A stretch of DNA of 64,000 bases from Anoxybacillus mongoliensis (lineage in GTDB: Bacteria; Bacillota; Bacilli; Bacillales; Anoxybacillaceae): assembly GCF_014201515.1 (NCBI RefSeq), contig NZ_JACHEQ010000008.1, positions 1 through 64,000 on the forward strand, written 5' to 3'. Shown here piece after piece: positions 1 to 7,336 of this stretch. The position numbers and the translations under genes were made by a program. A model generated the notes under the pieces. The model worked only from the letters and a program-made list of their open reading frames with translations, did not search any database and had not been told where the DNA came from. Position 1 is the first letter of the stretch. Each line of letters starts with the position of its first letter.

Positions 1-2
1 TT

Positions 3-158
3 TTTGTTGCTGTTGTGTTTATATTAAGTGGGAAGGTGAGCAAGCGTTACGATCTTTTGGATAAAAAAGTGAAGATGCACGTCTGGCTTCCGAGCCTGAT
101 CGGTGCGTTATGTGTAGCGATCTTTTTATACGAAATCGGCATATTGCCAGGAAAGTAA
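3..158 (+). CDS. C-terminal fragment of a membrane protein (partial)
   Basis: The window opens inside a reading frame that gives 51 residues before a TAA stop at 156-158. The fragment has two hydrophobic stretches (about residues 1-8 and 30-46) separated by a basic, Lys-rich loop, so it is the tail of an integral membrane protein with a short extracytoplasmic or cytoplasmic end. I do not recognise the family. It is followed directly by a Rho-independent terminator, so it is the last gene of its transcript. The same terminator occurs again at 6239, on the far side of the island. Confidence 0.55.
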   Translation, partial: FVAVVFILSGKVSKRYDLLDKKVKMHVWLPSLIGALCVAIFLYEIGILPGK

Positions 159-192
159 ACAGGTGCTTTTATGCGCCTGTTTTTTCTTTTTT
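159..192 (+). terminator. Rho-independent terminator, left copy of island-flanking repeat
   Basis: An 8-bp stem (159-166 with 173-180, one G-U pair) is followed by a T-rich tail (181-192). Bases 159-183 recur exactly at 6239-6263. Confidence 0.85.
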
Positions 193-281
193 GGGAAGAA
201 GTTTTGTGAATTTGTTAGGCTTATTTCTAGTAACAGCTCTGGGGTGAAATTAATCCTATTTTTATTTTTAAATTTCTAATA

Positions 282-310
282 TTGACAAAAAAAAGAATCG
301 ATAGTAACAT
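282..310 (+). promoter_or_regulatory. Sigma-A promoter of the amino-acid-ligase island
   Basis: A perfect -35 TTGACA (282-287) lies 17 bp from TAACAT (305-310). Predicted transcription starts near 317, inside the 8-bp palindromic repeats, so a repressor bound there would block initiation. Confidence 0.75.
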
Positions 311-313
311 ATA

Positions 314-353
314 TTACGTAATTACGTAATTACGTAATAATGTAATTATGTAA
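314..353 (+). repeat. Five tandem 8-bp palindromic repeats (TTACGTAA), probable operator
   Basis: Three perfect copies of TTACGTAA (314-321, 322-329, 330-337) are followed by two degenerate copies (338-345, 346-353) in the same 8-bp register. Each perfect unit is its own reverse complement. The array starts just after the -10 and ends 5 bases before the AGGAGG ribosome-binding site, so it covers the start of transcription and the leader. This placement suits a repressor operator. The regulator encoded at 5058-6176 is the obvious candidate, but that link is inference. Confidence 0.7.
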
Positions 354-371
354 TTGTGAGGAGGATAATCA

Positions 372-1432
372 GTGATTGACTTGCGAAGCGATACGTTGAC
401 GTTACCGACTCAAGAAATGAGAAATGTTATTGCTCATGTGATAGTTGGTGACGATTGTTATGGAGAAGATGGAAGTGTTGTTGAATTAGAGGAATATTGT
501 AAACAATTATTTTGTGTGGAAGATGCCCTATTTGTTGCAACGGGCACAATGGCTAATCAATTAGCTATTAAATCACAAGTAACTGAAGGAAATGAGGTGA
601 TTACAGAAACAAATTATCATATAAACTTTTACGAAAGTTCTTCAATTGCTATGTTAAGTAGAGCTGTTTTGCATACATGTAGAACAGAAGATGGCATTTT
701 AAGAGTCGAACATGTTGACGAGTTAATTCATTCTAAGCCTAGAGGTTCTTTTTATGCTTATCCTCAATTAGTTTCTATCGAGAATACGATTAACTATTAT
801 CAGGGAAAATATTTCCTCTTAAAGAAATCGAACAATTGTATGAGTTCACGAGAGAGAAGAACATATCTTTACATATGGATGGAGCAAGGTTGTTTCATGC
901 ACACGTAGCAACGGATATTCCATTAAGTAACTATGCAAAATTTGTGGATTCACTTAGTATATGTTTTGCAAAAGGACTTGGTGCTCCATTTGGGTCAATG
1001 CTTATGGGAAAAAAGGAAGTGATCAGCAAAGCTAGGATTTATAGAAAACAATTTGGAGCAGGATTTCATCAAATAGGTATGTATGCAGCTGCGGCGTCGT
1101 ATGCTTTAAAACATCATATATCCTATTTGCATACAGATCATCTGCTTGCAAAAAAATTAGCAATGATGCTATCTAAAATAGATGGACTGTATGTTGATCC
1201 TCATGCCGTTGAAACAAATATGATCTTTTTCCATGTGAATAACTTTCATATCAATTCATTTGAGTTTGCCGATAGGTGCAAGAAAAAAGGATTACTTTTA
1301 TTTCCTTGGTTACCTTATGAAGTAAGGATTGTGGTTAGTAGAAATGTTAATGAAGAAGATATATGTGAAGCAGCTAATATTATTGAAGCAGTATGCAAAG
1401 AGCTGACGAGAGGGATTATGTATGCTTTCTAA
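372..1432 (+). pseudogene. Low-specificity threonine aldolase, interrupted by a frameshift
   Basis: A PLP-dependent threonine aldolase of the beta-eliminating lyase family, which cleaves beta-hydroxy amino acids to glycine and an aldehyde or runs in reverse. It starts at GTG 372, seven bases after AGGAGG. The N-terminal part opens with the family hallmark IDLRSDT. The second part, in another frame, has HMDGARLF and the PLP-lysine region FAKGLGAPFGS. The frames join at an A run near 807-811: one missing A would restore G-K-I-F-P-L-K-E-I and a protein of about 353 residues, the usual family length. The product as written is truncated after residue 178. A sequencing error in the homopolymer is possible. 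It overlaps the MFS gene by 11 bases and leads the island operon. Confidence 0.85.
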
Positions 1433-2624
1433 AGTTAATAAAGGAGTTTTAACGTTTAGTATCAGAATTTTCAATTCCATCGGTTTTTTTGTGTATGTTC
1501 CGTTATTTTCTTTATGGTTAGTGAAAATGAAAAATCTCGATATTACGGAAATGAGTGTGGTGGTGGCAGCGTTTACGTTTGTATCGAAAGCAGGGAATTT
1601 ATTGGTTGGGGGAGTTGTTAATAAGCTTGGAATTAAAAATAGCCTTATTGTTGGTTTATGGGGATCGGCTTTGTTGCTCACAATTTTAACGTTCATTCAA
1701 TCTTATACATTCATATTTGTAATCGTGTTACTATTGGGAATATCGATCTCGCTTTACAATGTGAGTTTGAAAACACATATTTCGTTATTAAAGGAAGACG
1801 AGAGGTTGCAGGCGTTTGCATTATTAAACGTCGCTGTCAACGTTGGTGCTTCTGTTGGCCCTTTATTAGGTGGATGGTTATTGGATTGGAATTCTTTTGG
1901 TATCATCATTGCTGCGATTGTTTGTTATGTTTTGGCCGGATGTGTTTCGTTACTATTACCTCGCATCATCATTGGAGATGCAGAGAAGGGGATTAATATC
2001 GTACAGTTCGTTAAAAGCAGCAAATCGAACCCGCATTTTTTTGTCTTTGTAAGATTTATTGCTTTTTCAGGGTTATTTTGGTTTTTGTACACACAACTAT
2101 TTACGACTTTTCCTGTCGTAGTTTCTCAATATTTTTCTGGAAAAACGATTGGATTGTTTTTTACGGTAAATGCGATGACGATTATTGCTCTTCAAGGCTT
2201 CTATCCAAAAATACAGCCGAAATGGAGGTTGGAGTATTGGTATGCGCTAGCCTTAGTTCTCAACACCATATCTTATTTCTTACTATGGATTTCACATCAT
2301 TTTTGGATCATCTTTGTCGGTGTGATCTTGTTCAGCATTGCGGAAATTATTTGGGTTCCTACCGTTGATCATCAAATTGTAGAAAAAAAGGGGATGTTAA
2401 GCTCTTCATGGGCCTTCGGAATATCAGGGGTGCTTTGGGGAATGTGGGAGTCTATCGGTGGATTCGTTGGTCTGAATCTGTATGAGTATGTTGGACAGAA
2501 AACCTTTTTCTATCTAGCTATGATAAGTACCATGATTTTTATTGGCTATATGCTTCATCTATCATATAGAAAAATGTCTTTTTTCACGAATAAAAATCAA
2601 GTAGAGAGAAAGGACTGGCGATGA
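1422..2624 (+). CDS. MFS transporter, putative exporter of the island product
   Basis: A 400-residue, very hydrophobic protein with about 12 predicted membrane segments and the Major Facilitator loop between helices 2 and 3 (residues 65-74, G-G-V-V-N-K-L-G-I-K). The length is normal for a drug/metabolite MFS protein. It overlaps the aldolase by 11 bases and the first ligase by 4 (ATGA), so it is translationally coupled in the operon. An MFS exporter beside an amino-acid ligase recalls bacilysin (BacE with BacD), so export of a small peptide or amino-acid product is the favoured role. Substrate unknown. Rich in A+T compared with the flanking core genes. Confidence 0.8.
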   Translation: MLSKVNKGVLTFSIRIFNSIGFFVYVPLFSLWLVKMKNLDITEMSVVVAAFTFVSKAGNLLVGGVVNKLGIKNSLIVGLWGSALLLTILTFIQSYTFIFVIVLLLGISISLYNVSLKTHISLLKEDERLQAFALLNVAVNVGASVGPLLGGWLLDWNSFGIIIAAIVCYVLAGCVSLLLPRIIIGDAEKGINIVQFVKSSKSNPHFFVFVRFIAFSGLFWFLYTQLFTTFPVVVSQYFSGKTIGLFFTVNAMTIIALQGFYPKIQPKWRLEYWYALALVLNTISYFLLWISHHFWIIFVGVILFSIAEIIWVPTVDHQIVEKKGMLSSSWAFGISGVLWGMWESIGGFVGLNLYEYVGQKTFFYLAMISTMIFIGYMLHLSYRKMSFFTNKNQVERKDWR

Positions 2625-3850
2625 TGCACTTGTTATTTGTCGAGACGAATACAACAGGTACTGGTACAAAGGCGATGAAAATCGCTAAACAACTAGGTTA
2701 TAAAATCCATTTTTGGACGATGGATTTAGAACAATATAAGTCCATGACAGATGACCATCCGCTGAATTTTGCTGATCAAGTCGTTATTATCGATACGTAT
2801 GATACGGAGCGGATGAAAGAAGAAATGGTACGCTCTGAGGTGAATTTTTCCGGAATCCTTGCTTTCGATGACTACCATTTGATCCCAGTTGCTGAATTAG
2901 CGAGTTATTTGGGAGTGAGGGGTCACGATATCGAAGCATTGAAAAGAGCTCGTTATAAACATATAACGAGAACTTATCTAGAAAGCCAATGTTTTAGCGA
3001 GTTTTTGCAACCTGCTTTCCATATCATTCATCATCCTGACGAAGTCATAAATTTGGAAATCTCGTTTCCGTGTGTCATTAAACCTGTGGATGATAGCGGG
3101 AGTAATGGGGTAACGATTTGTCAAAATCGTTGTGATTTAGAATTGTCCCTGCGCGAAGAATGGCAAAGACAGCGTAATGAACGTGGATATGTACTGGAAA
3201 GGAAATGGCTGATTGAGGAATGGATCGAAGGTCAAGAATTTTCAGCTGAAATGTTATATACGATTGATGGATGGAAATTAATATCCGTTACGAAAAAAGA
3301 AACGTATGGTTCTCACGCTGTTGAATGTGGACATATAACGGGTCCGAAATTAAATCCTTTTTATGATTTAGAAGAAAGATGCAAAAGGCTACTGAACTTA
3401 TTGGGATTGAACTATGGAGCAGCACATATAGAATTTTTTGTTCGCGGAAACAACTTATATTTGGTTGAAGTCAACCCTAGACTAGCAGGTGACTGTATCC
3501 CTGAATTAGTAGAATTAGCTACAGGGGTGGATATGATTAGGCATGTTGTTTTACAATCCATAGGAAAATATGAAGAAACAGTGAACACTAGACGACGCTA
3601 TGCCGCTATTAAGTTTATCCTGCCTGTTGAGCAGGGGATATATCAAACGGTTAGGGGGATGGAGGAAGCGCAAAAAGTAGCGGGAGTAAAAAGGATAAGC
3701 ATAGGGAAGTTGCCTTTTAAGGCGAATGAAATTAAAAGCAGCTACCAAAGATTAGGGTTTGTCATAGCTGAAGGAGATAGTATGGAAAACGCCATCGCTT
3801 CGATACAAGAAGCGATGGATTTATTAGAATGGGGGATTGTACATGAATAA
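2621..3850 (+). CDS. ATP-grasp ligase 1 (L-amino-acid-ligase-like)
   Basis: A 409-residue ATP-grasp enzyme, a family that joins a carboxylate to an amine or thiol through an acyl phosphate. The N-terminal Rossmann-like part (residues 1-110) leads to the ATP-grasp core. Within it I see the lysine strand CVIKPVDD with the Gly/Ser loop SGSNGV, the adenine-contact segment IEEWIEG, and the metal site EVNPRLAGD with its canonical E-x-N. This resembles BacD-type dipeptide ligases and the carbamoyl-phosphate-synthase fold. The start at ATG 2621 overlaps the MFS stop and has AAAGGA upstream; ATG 2624 is possible. Its substrates cannot be read from sequence. Confidence 0.8.
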   Translation: MMHLLFVETNTTGTGTKAMKIAKQLGYKIHFWTMDLEQYKSMTDDHPLNFADQVVIIDTYDTERMKEEMVRSEVNFSGILAFDDYHLIPVAELASYLGVRGHDIEALKRARYKHITRTYLESQCFSEFLQPAFHIIHHPDEVINLEISFPCVIKPVDDSGSNGVTICQNRCDLELSLREEWQRQRNERGYVLERKWLIEEWIEGQEFSAEMLYTIDGWKLISVTKKETYGSHAVECGHITGPKLNPFYDLEERCKRLLNLLGLNYGAAHIEFFVRGNNLYLVEVNPRLAGDCIPELVELATGVDMIRHVVLQSIGKYEETVNTRRRYAAIKFILPVEQGIYQTVRGMEEAQKVAGVKRISIGKLPFKANEIKSSYQRLGFVIAEGDSMENAIASIQEAMDLLEWGIVHE

Positions 3851-5039
3851 ATACATCATCATTTTAGGGGCAAGTCGCTACGGAGCGGAAGCAGCGTCTA
3901 AATGTGGATTGCATCCGATTATTGTGGCGGATCAGCATTCAAGCATTGACAAGGAAATAGCACAGTGGGCTAAAGCTGTATTTTATGTTCGCGATATTGC
4001 GGAGAGGACAGAGGTATTTTGTGTTGTTGAGAAAATCATGAATTTATATCAAACAGTAGAGCTCGTGGTAAGTTTTACAGAATTAGGGCTAGAAACAGCT
4101 GCTTATATTAGTGAAAGGCTACAATTGCCGACGAATTCACTCGAAACAGTCGTGAATACGAGGAATAAGGGATTGATGCGCCAGATTTTGTGGAGGGATC
4201 CAGAATTACGATTAGACGTTGTGAGTGGAAAAGTATCTGATCTTCCTAAGCAGTTCCCATATTCAAGATCGGCCATCATCAAACCACTTGACGGATTTGG
4301 AAGTAAAGAGGTTGATTATATTTCCGATCAACAGGAGTGGGAAAAATGGTTAAAGAGAAATCAAGATCATCCTCACGAGTGGATCTTGGAGCCGTATGTT
4401 AAAGGTCCGGAATATAGTGTGGAGACGGTTTCTTGTAGAGGAAAACATTTCATTTTGGGAATAACTGAAAAACAAACAACTGGAAAACCTCACTTTATTG
4501 AGACTGGGCATATTGTGCCTGCGAGAATGGAACAACAAAAAGTTAAACAAATTGAACAAGTGGTGACGAAAGCGTTGCATTTGTTAAATGTCCAATATGG
4601 ACCGGGGCATATCGAGATCAAATGGGATGTAGAAGAAGATAGACCAGTGGTGATTGAAATGCATACGAGACCCGGGGGAGATTTTATTCCTTATTTACAT
4701 CAATTAGCGTCTGGGTTCAATCAGTATGAGTTAGGAATTTTATCTTATATAGATCAAATGCCATCCGATGTAAAACCGATTTATAAAAAAGCAAGTCTTG
4801 TGAAGTTTTTTATGTTTCCAGAAGGTATTTTACAACAAATTTCTCTTGAGAATGTAGTCAATCAACAATCTATTCAAAATTGGGCTATGTATTATCGAGT
4901 AGGGGATTATATAAAGAAAGCGGTCGATTCTTATACACGATCCGGACATGTGATTGTTTGTTCCGAGACGGTTGAACAAAGTCAGCGACTATGCGAAAAT
5001 TTTATTGAACAGTTGAAGTATGAAATTGTTTGTGATTAA
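3843..5039 (+). CDS. ATP-grasp ligase 2 (L-amino-acid-ligase-like)
   Basis: A second ATP-grasp protein of 398 residues. ATG 3843 is chosen over TTG 3837 because GGGGG (3831-3835) sits at proper spacing; it overlaps ligase 1 by 8 bases. Core motifs: AIIKPLDG with loop GFGSKEV, ILEPYVKGPE, and a metal site reading E-M-H-T-R-P-G-G-D. Here the usual Asn of E-x-N-x-R is His, unlike ligase 1. The two paralogues are diverged, which suggests successive ligation of different substrates, or one catalysing and the other tailoring. Function beyond carboxylate-amine ligation is inference. Confidence 0.78.
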   Translation: MNKYIIILGASRYGAEAASKCGLHPIIVADQHSSIDKEIAQWAKAVFYVRDIAERTEVFCVVEKIMNLYQTVELVVSFTELGLETAAYISERLQLPTNSLETVVNTRNKGLMRQILWRDPELRLDVVSGKVSDLPKQFPYSRSAIIKPLDGFGSKEVDYISDQQEWEKWLKRNQDHPHEWILEPYVKGPEYSVETVSCRGKHFILGITEKQTTGKPHFIETGHIVPARMEQQKVKQIEQVVTKALHLLNVQYGPGHIEIKWDVEEDRPVVIEMHTRPGGDFIPYLHQLASGFNQYELGILSYIDQMPSDVKPIYKKASLVKFFMFPEGILQQISLENVVNQQSIQNWAMYYRVGDYIKKAVDSYTRSGHVIVCSETVEQSQRLCENFIEQLKYEIVCD

Positions 5040-5057
5040 AAACAGAAAGTATGGGAT

Positions 5058-6176
5058 GTGCATGCAATGGCTGTATACACAGTAGAAGAAGTGAGTCATC
5101 ATTGTAAAGTAGAAATTTCTATTTCTCCTTTATTCGAAATGATGGCGTGTTTAAGGAAGTGTTACGTTTCATCGGGAAAAATGGAAGGTGTAACTCATTT
5201 ACCTGTTGCTTGTTTTGAGGAGTTTTTTCAACAACATGAATCATTATTGAAAAAGTTTTACGGTCGGTATGAATACGGAGCGCAGCTGGCGGAATTTTTA
5301 GTTGATTTGCCTGCTCCACATACTTTTTCCAAACTCATGGAATATATCAGTCGTGTGTCCCCACATGAATTTTTGTATTATTTATTCGGTCGTTACTTGT
5401 CTGAAAAGGAGATCGAGATTTGTCTAACGAACACCGCTTCTCCCCTTGATGAGATTCGCTCGAAAATCACATCTTTGGGCGGATTTGTGAATGACGAACA
5501 GTTGGAATTTGCACAGAACTATGAGCAGTATTTACGGGAGCTGACCTATCTTTGGGAACAATTTTATCGGCAATGTTACGTTCATATTGAGCCAATCTTA
5601 TCCCCTCTCTGGGGTCAAGCAAATGAGCGATTGAGAGTGGAACTCAACGAGTCGGGAATAGAGAAAATGGTTCGAAAATTGTTGTACGATTACCCAATTC
5701 CAGAACAGTTTCCAACGAAAGAGACAAAATTGATCAAATTGTATCCCTCGTATTTTGTGTCGCCGAAATTCATCTTGGTTTGGGGGCTCGGTGAACTTCA
5801 TATTATTTATGATTTGAGACATTGTATGAATGAAAAGAAGCTCTCTCTCATCGAATATCCGATGGAAATGAAGTATGATGAAAGTCAGCTTCAGTATGTC
5901 GTTGATATTTCCAAGGCATTGTCTGAAATCGTTCGTATGAAAATGCTGTCGTTTATTGCAAATAAAGAAAAAATGAAGTCACAAGAGATGGCAAATCAAT
6001 TAAATATTACGGCTGCTACCGTTTCACGGCATTTAAATCTTTTGAAACAAGCGAATCTCATTACGGAGCAGAAAGAAAATGGCTATCATGTTTACGAGGT
6101 TAACGAAAATGAGATACAAAGATATTGTTCTATGCTAAAAGAAACGCTATGTGTAAAAAAAGGGGGGAAAAGATAA
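5058..6176 (+). CDS. ArsR-type winged-helix regulator with large N-terminal domain
   Basis: 372 residues. The last 75 or so form an ArsR/SmtB winged helix: M-K-M-L-S-F-I-A, then the recognition region MANQLNITAATVSRHLNLLK and the wing L-I-T-E-Q-K-E-N-G-Y. The roughly 290-residue N-terminal part is of unknown fold, as in ArsR proteins that carry a DUF5937-like sensor, so it may bind the pathway product. The start is uncertain: GTG 5058, with ATG 5067 as alternative; neither has a strong ribosome-binding site. It is the last gene of the island, on the same strand as the biosynthetic genes. It is the natural candidate to bind the 8-bp palindromes at 314-353. Confidence 0.75.
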   Translation: MHAMAVYTVEEVSHHCKVEISISPLFEMMACLRKCYVSSGKMEGVTHLPVACFEEFFQQHESLLKKFYGRYEYGAQLAEFLVDLPAPHTFSKLMEYISRVSPHEFLYYLFGRYLSEKEIEICLTNTASPLDEIRSKITSLGGFVNDEQLEFAQNYEQYLRELTYLWEQFYRQCYVHIEPILSPLWGQANERLRVELNESGIEKMVRKLLYDYPIPEQFPTKETKLIKLYPSYFVSPKFILVWGLGELHIIYDLRHCMNEKKLSLIEYPMEMKYDESQLQYVVDISKALSEIVRMKMLSFIANKEKMKSQEMANQLNITAATVSRHLNLLKQANLITEQKENGYHVYEVNENEIQRYCSMLKETLCVKKGGKR

Positions 6177-6238
6177 CTAAGTGTCGTTTGTCATTTGTTC
6201 ATCCCCTTTATTTAACAAAATTCTTTTGCTGATTAATC

Positions 6239-6275
6239 ACAGGTGCTTTTATGCGCCTGTTTTCTTTTTCTTTAA
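6239..6275 (+). terminator. Rho-independent terminator, right copy of island-flanking repeat
   Basis: The stem (6239-6246 with 6253-6260) plus T-rich tail is identical over 25 bp to the terminator at 159-183. It ends the island transcript. It probably descends from duplication of the terminator that followed the upstream membrane gene. Confidence 0.85.
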
Positions 6276-6289
6276 AAATGATAAAATTT

Positions 6290-6318
6290 TTCGCACGATT
6301 CGTAATTTATGGTAAAAT
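6290..6318 (+). promoter_or_regulatory. Sigma-A promoter upstream of the gene at 6357
   Basis: TTCGCA (6290-6295), 17-bp spacer, TAAAAT (6313-6318), just downstream of the right terminator copy. Confidence 0.5.
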
Positions 6319-6356
6319 GAATGTAGCTTCGTTGTTGAAAAAGGGGTGTGTCGTTT

Positions 6357-6776
6357 GTGAAAATTATTTCTTGTCATGGGTATGAATTACAAAAAGCACA
6401 GCCGAATACGTCGGAAGATTTTTTTAACCGTTCGGAAGTGACGTTTGTTGACGATGATGGAACGGAGCGGACGTTGCGTGTGTTATATGTTCGATATTTC
6501 GATGAGCGTTTTTCACAATGGACGCCGTATGAACAAGATCCGGTATTTCAAGCAGGTGGGAAAGACGTATATTTTAAAGATGTTGTCGCGCTCGTCTGTT
6601 TGCTCGTCGATCCATCGCTTCGGATGAGAAAACGTGTATATATAAGTGAGGAAGAAGAGCTTCGTCGCTATTTTTCATCGATCGATTTTGCGAAATTGCC
6701 AGAAGTATTTGAGTCGCTTGCGAAACAAAAAGCGTACGATGTGAAATCACCGCTTTTATTTATTGCGCAACCGTAA
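6357..6776 (+). CDS. Conserved-type hypothetical protein, 139 residues
   Basis: A soluble, acidic/aromatic protein without signal peptide or membrane segment. GTG 6357 is chosen because AAGGGG (6341-6346) is spaced 10 bases before it; the longer GTG 6348 would leave no room for ribosome binding. I do not recognise a family. It shows a beta-rich N-terminal half (residues 1-75) and a helical C-terminal third. It lies 12 bases before ypuI and probably shares its transcript, which starts at the promoter at 6290. Codon use and base composition are those of the core genome, so it lies outside the island. Confidence 0.65.
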   Translation: MKIISCHGYELQKAQPNTSEDFFNRSEVTFVDDDGTERTLRVLYVRYFDERFSQWTPYEQDPVFQAGGKDVYFKDVVALVCLLVDPSLRMRKRVYISEEEELRRYFSSIDFAKLPEVFESLAKQKAYDVKSPLLFIAQP

Positions 6777-6788
6777 AGGAGGATGTGT

Positions 6789-7277
6789 ATGGGCAACACG
6801 ATGGTTTTTAACCAAACGAAGCAAGTTGAGCAGTTGCTAAGTGGCATTGTAGCACAAATTACTCGTTATTTGAACGAAACGACGATTGAACAAATGCAAG
6901 CGGAATGTGCGGGCGACCGCCATTATTACGAAGGGGTGCTTGCAGATTTGCGCCGTTTAGCCGTATATGGCGAAGAAGGGATTGACGCATGTCGTATCGT
7001 CCTTCAAGAAGAACCGTTTCGGAAAGCTGCTGCAGAACAGGCACTATATAAAATTTATCACTCATGTGTCGCGGAGTTTTTTACACCAAAGCGCGATTTA
7101 TGGTACGAAGATAGCCGATCGGCGTACACGGGAAGACATTCGATTAAATTGCGGCAACCTGCGCCTCCATCGTTACAACAATTGCTTCATCAGATTGAAG
7201 CTGATTTTCAAACGATGCGGGAAGACCTCGAGTTTTACGAAACAGACTACCGAACAAAAATGATTCAATCGCAATAA
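6789..7277 (+). CDS. ypuI: YpuI family protein (DUF3907-like)
   Basis: 162 residues from ATG 6789, placed 6 bases after AAGGAGG; ATG 6783 would sit directly on the ribosome-binding site. The protein is a helical cytoplasmic bundle: FNQTKQVEQLLSGIVAQ at the start, then alternating amphipathic helices and a Trp-Tyr-Glu-Asp patch near residue 110. In B. subtilis ypuI also lies just before dacB, and synteny is the main basis for the name. Function is unknown. It ends at a strong terminator. Confidence 0.7.
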   Translation: MGNTMVFNQTKQVEQLLSGIVAQITRYLNETTIEQMQAECAGDRHYYEGVLADLRRLAVYGEEGIDACRIVLQEEPFRKAAAEQALYKIYHSCVAEFFTPKRDLWYEDSRSAYTGRHSIKLRQPAPPSLQQLLHQIEADFQTMREDLEFYETDYRTKMIQSQ

Positions 7278-7278
7278 A

Positions 7279-7306
7279 GAAGCTGCGTGTGTCAGCTTCT
7301 TTTTTT
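7279..7306 (+). terminator. Rho-independent terminator after ypuI
   Basis: Stem GAAGCTG/CAGCTTC (7279-7285 with 7293-7299) followed by a T run to 7306. Confidence 0.85.
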
Positions 7307-7336
7307 GCTGCATATGATGCCGAAGGAGGTGTGAAG

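Noticed and set aside
314-353. Tandem repeats as a possible CRISPR array
   Set aside because: The unit is 8 bp with no spacers, and no cas gene is in the window; it is a promoter-linked tandem palindrome.
1310-1696. Minus-strand frames opposite the island genes and the many similar antisense frames elsewhere
   Set aside because: They overlap convincing plus-strand genes, have no ribosome-binding sites and show no recognisable domains.
159-6263. Island carried by an insertion sequence or prophage
   Set aside because: No transposase, integrase, tRNA gene or terminal inverted repeats are visible; only the 25-bp terminator repeat flanks it.
7289-7336. Upstream extension of the superoxide dismutase frame
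   Set aside because: It runs through the ypuI terminator and lacks a ribosome-binding site; ATG 7337 has GGAGG.
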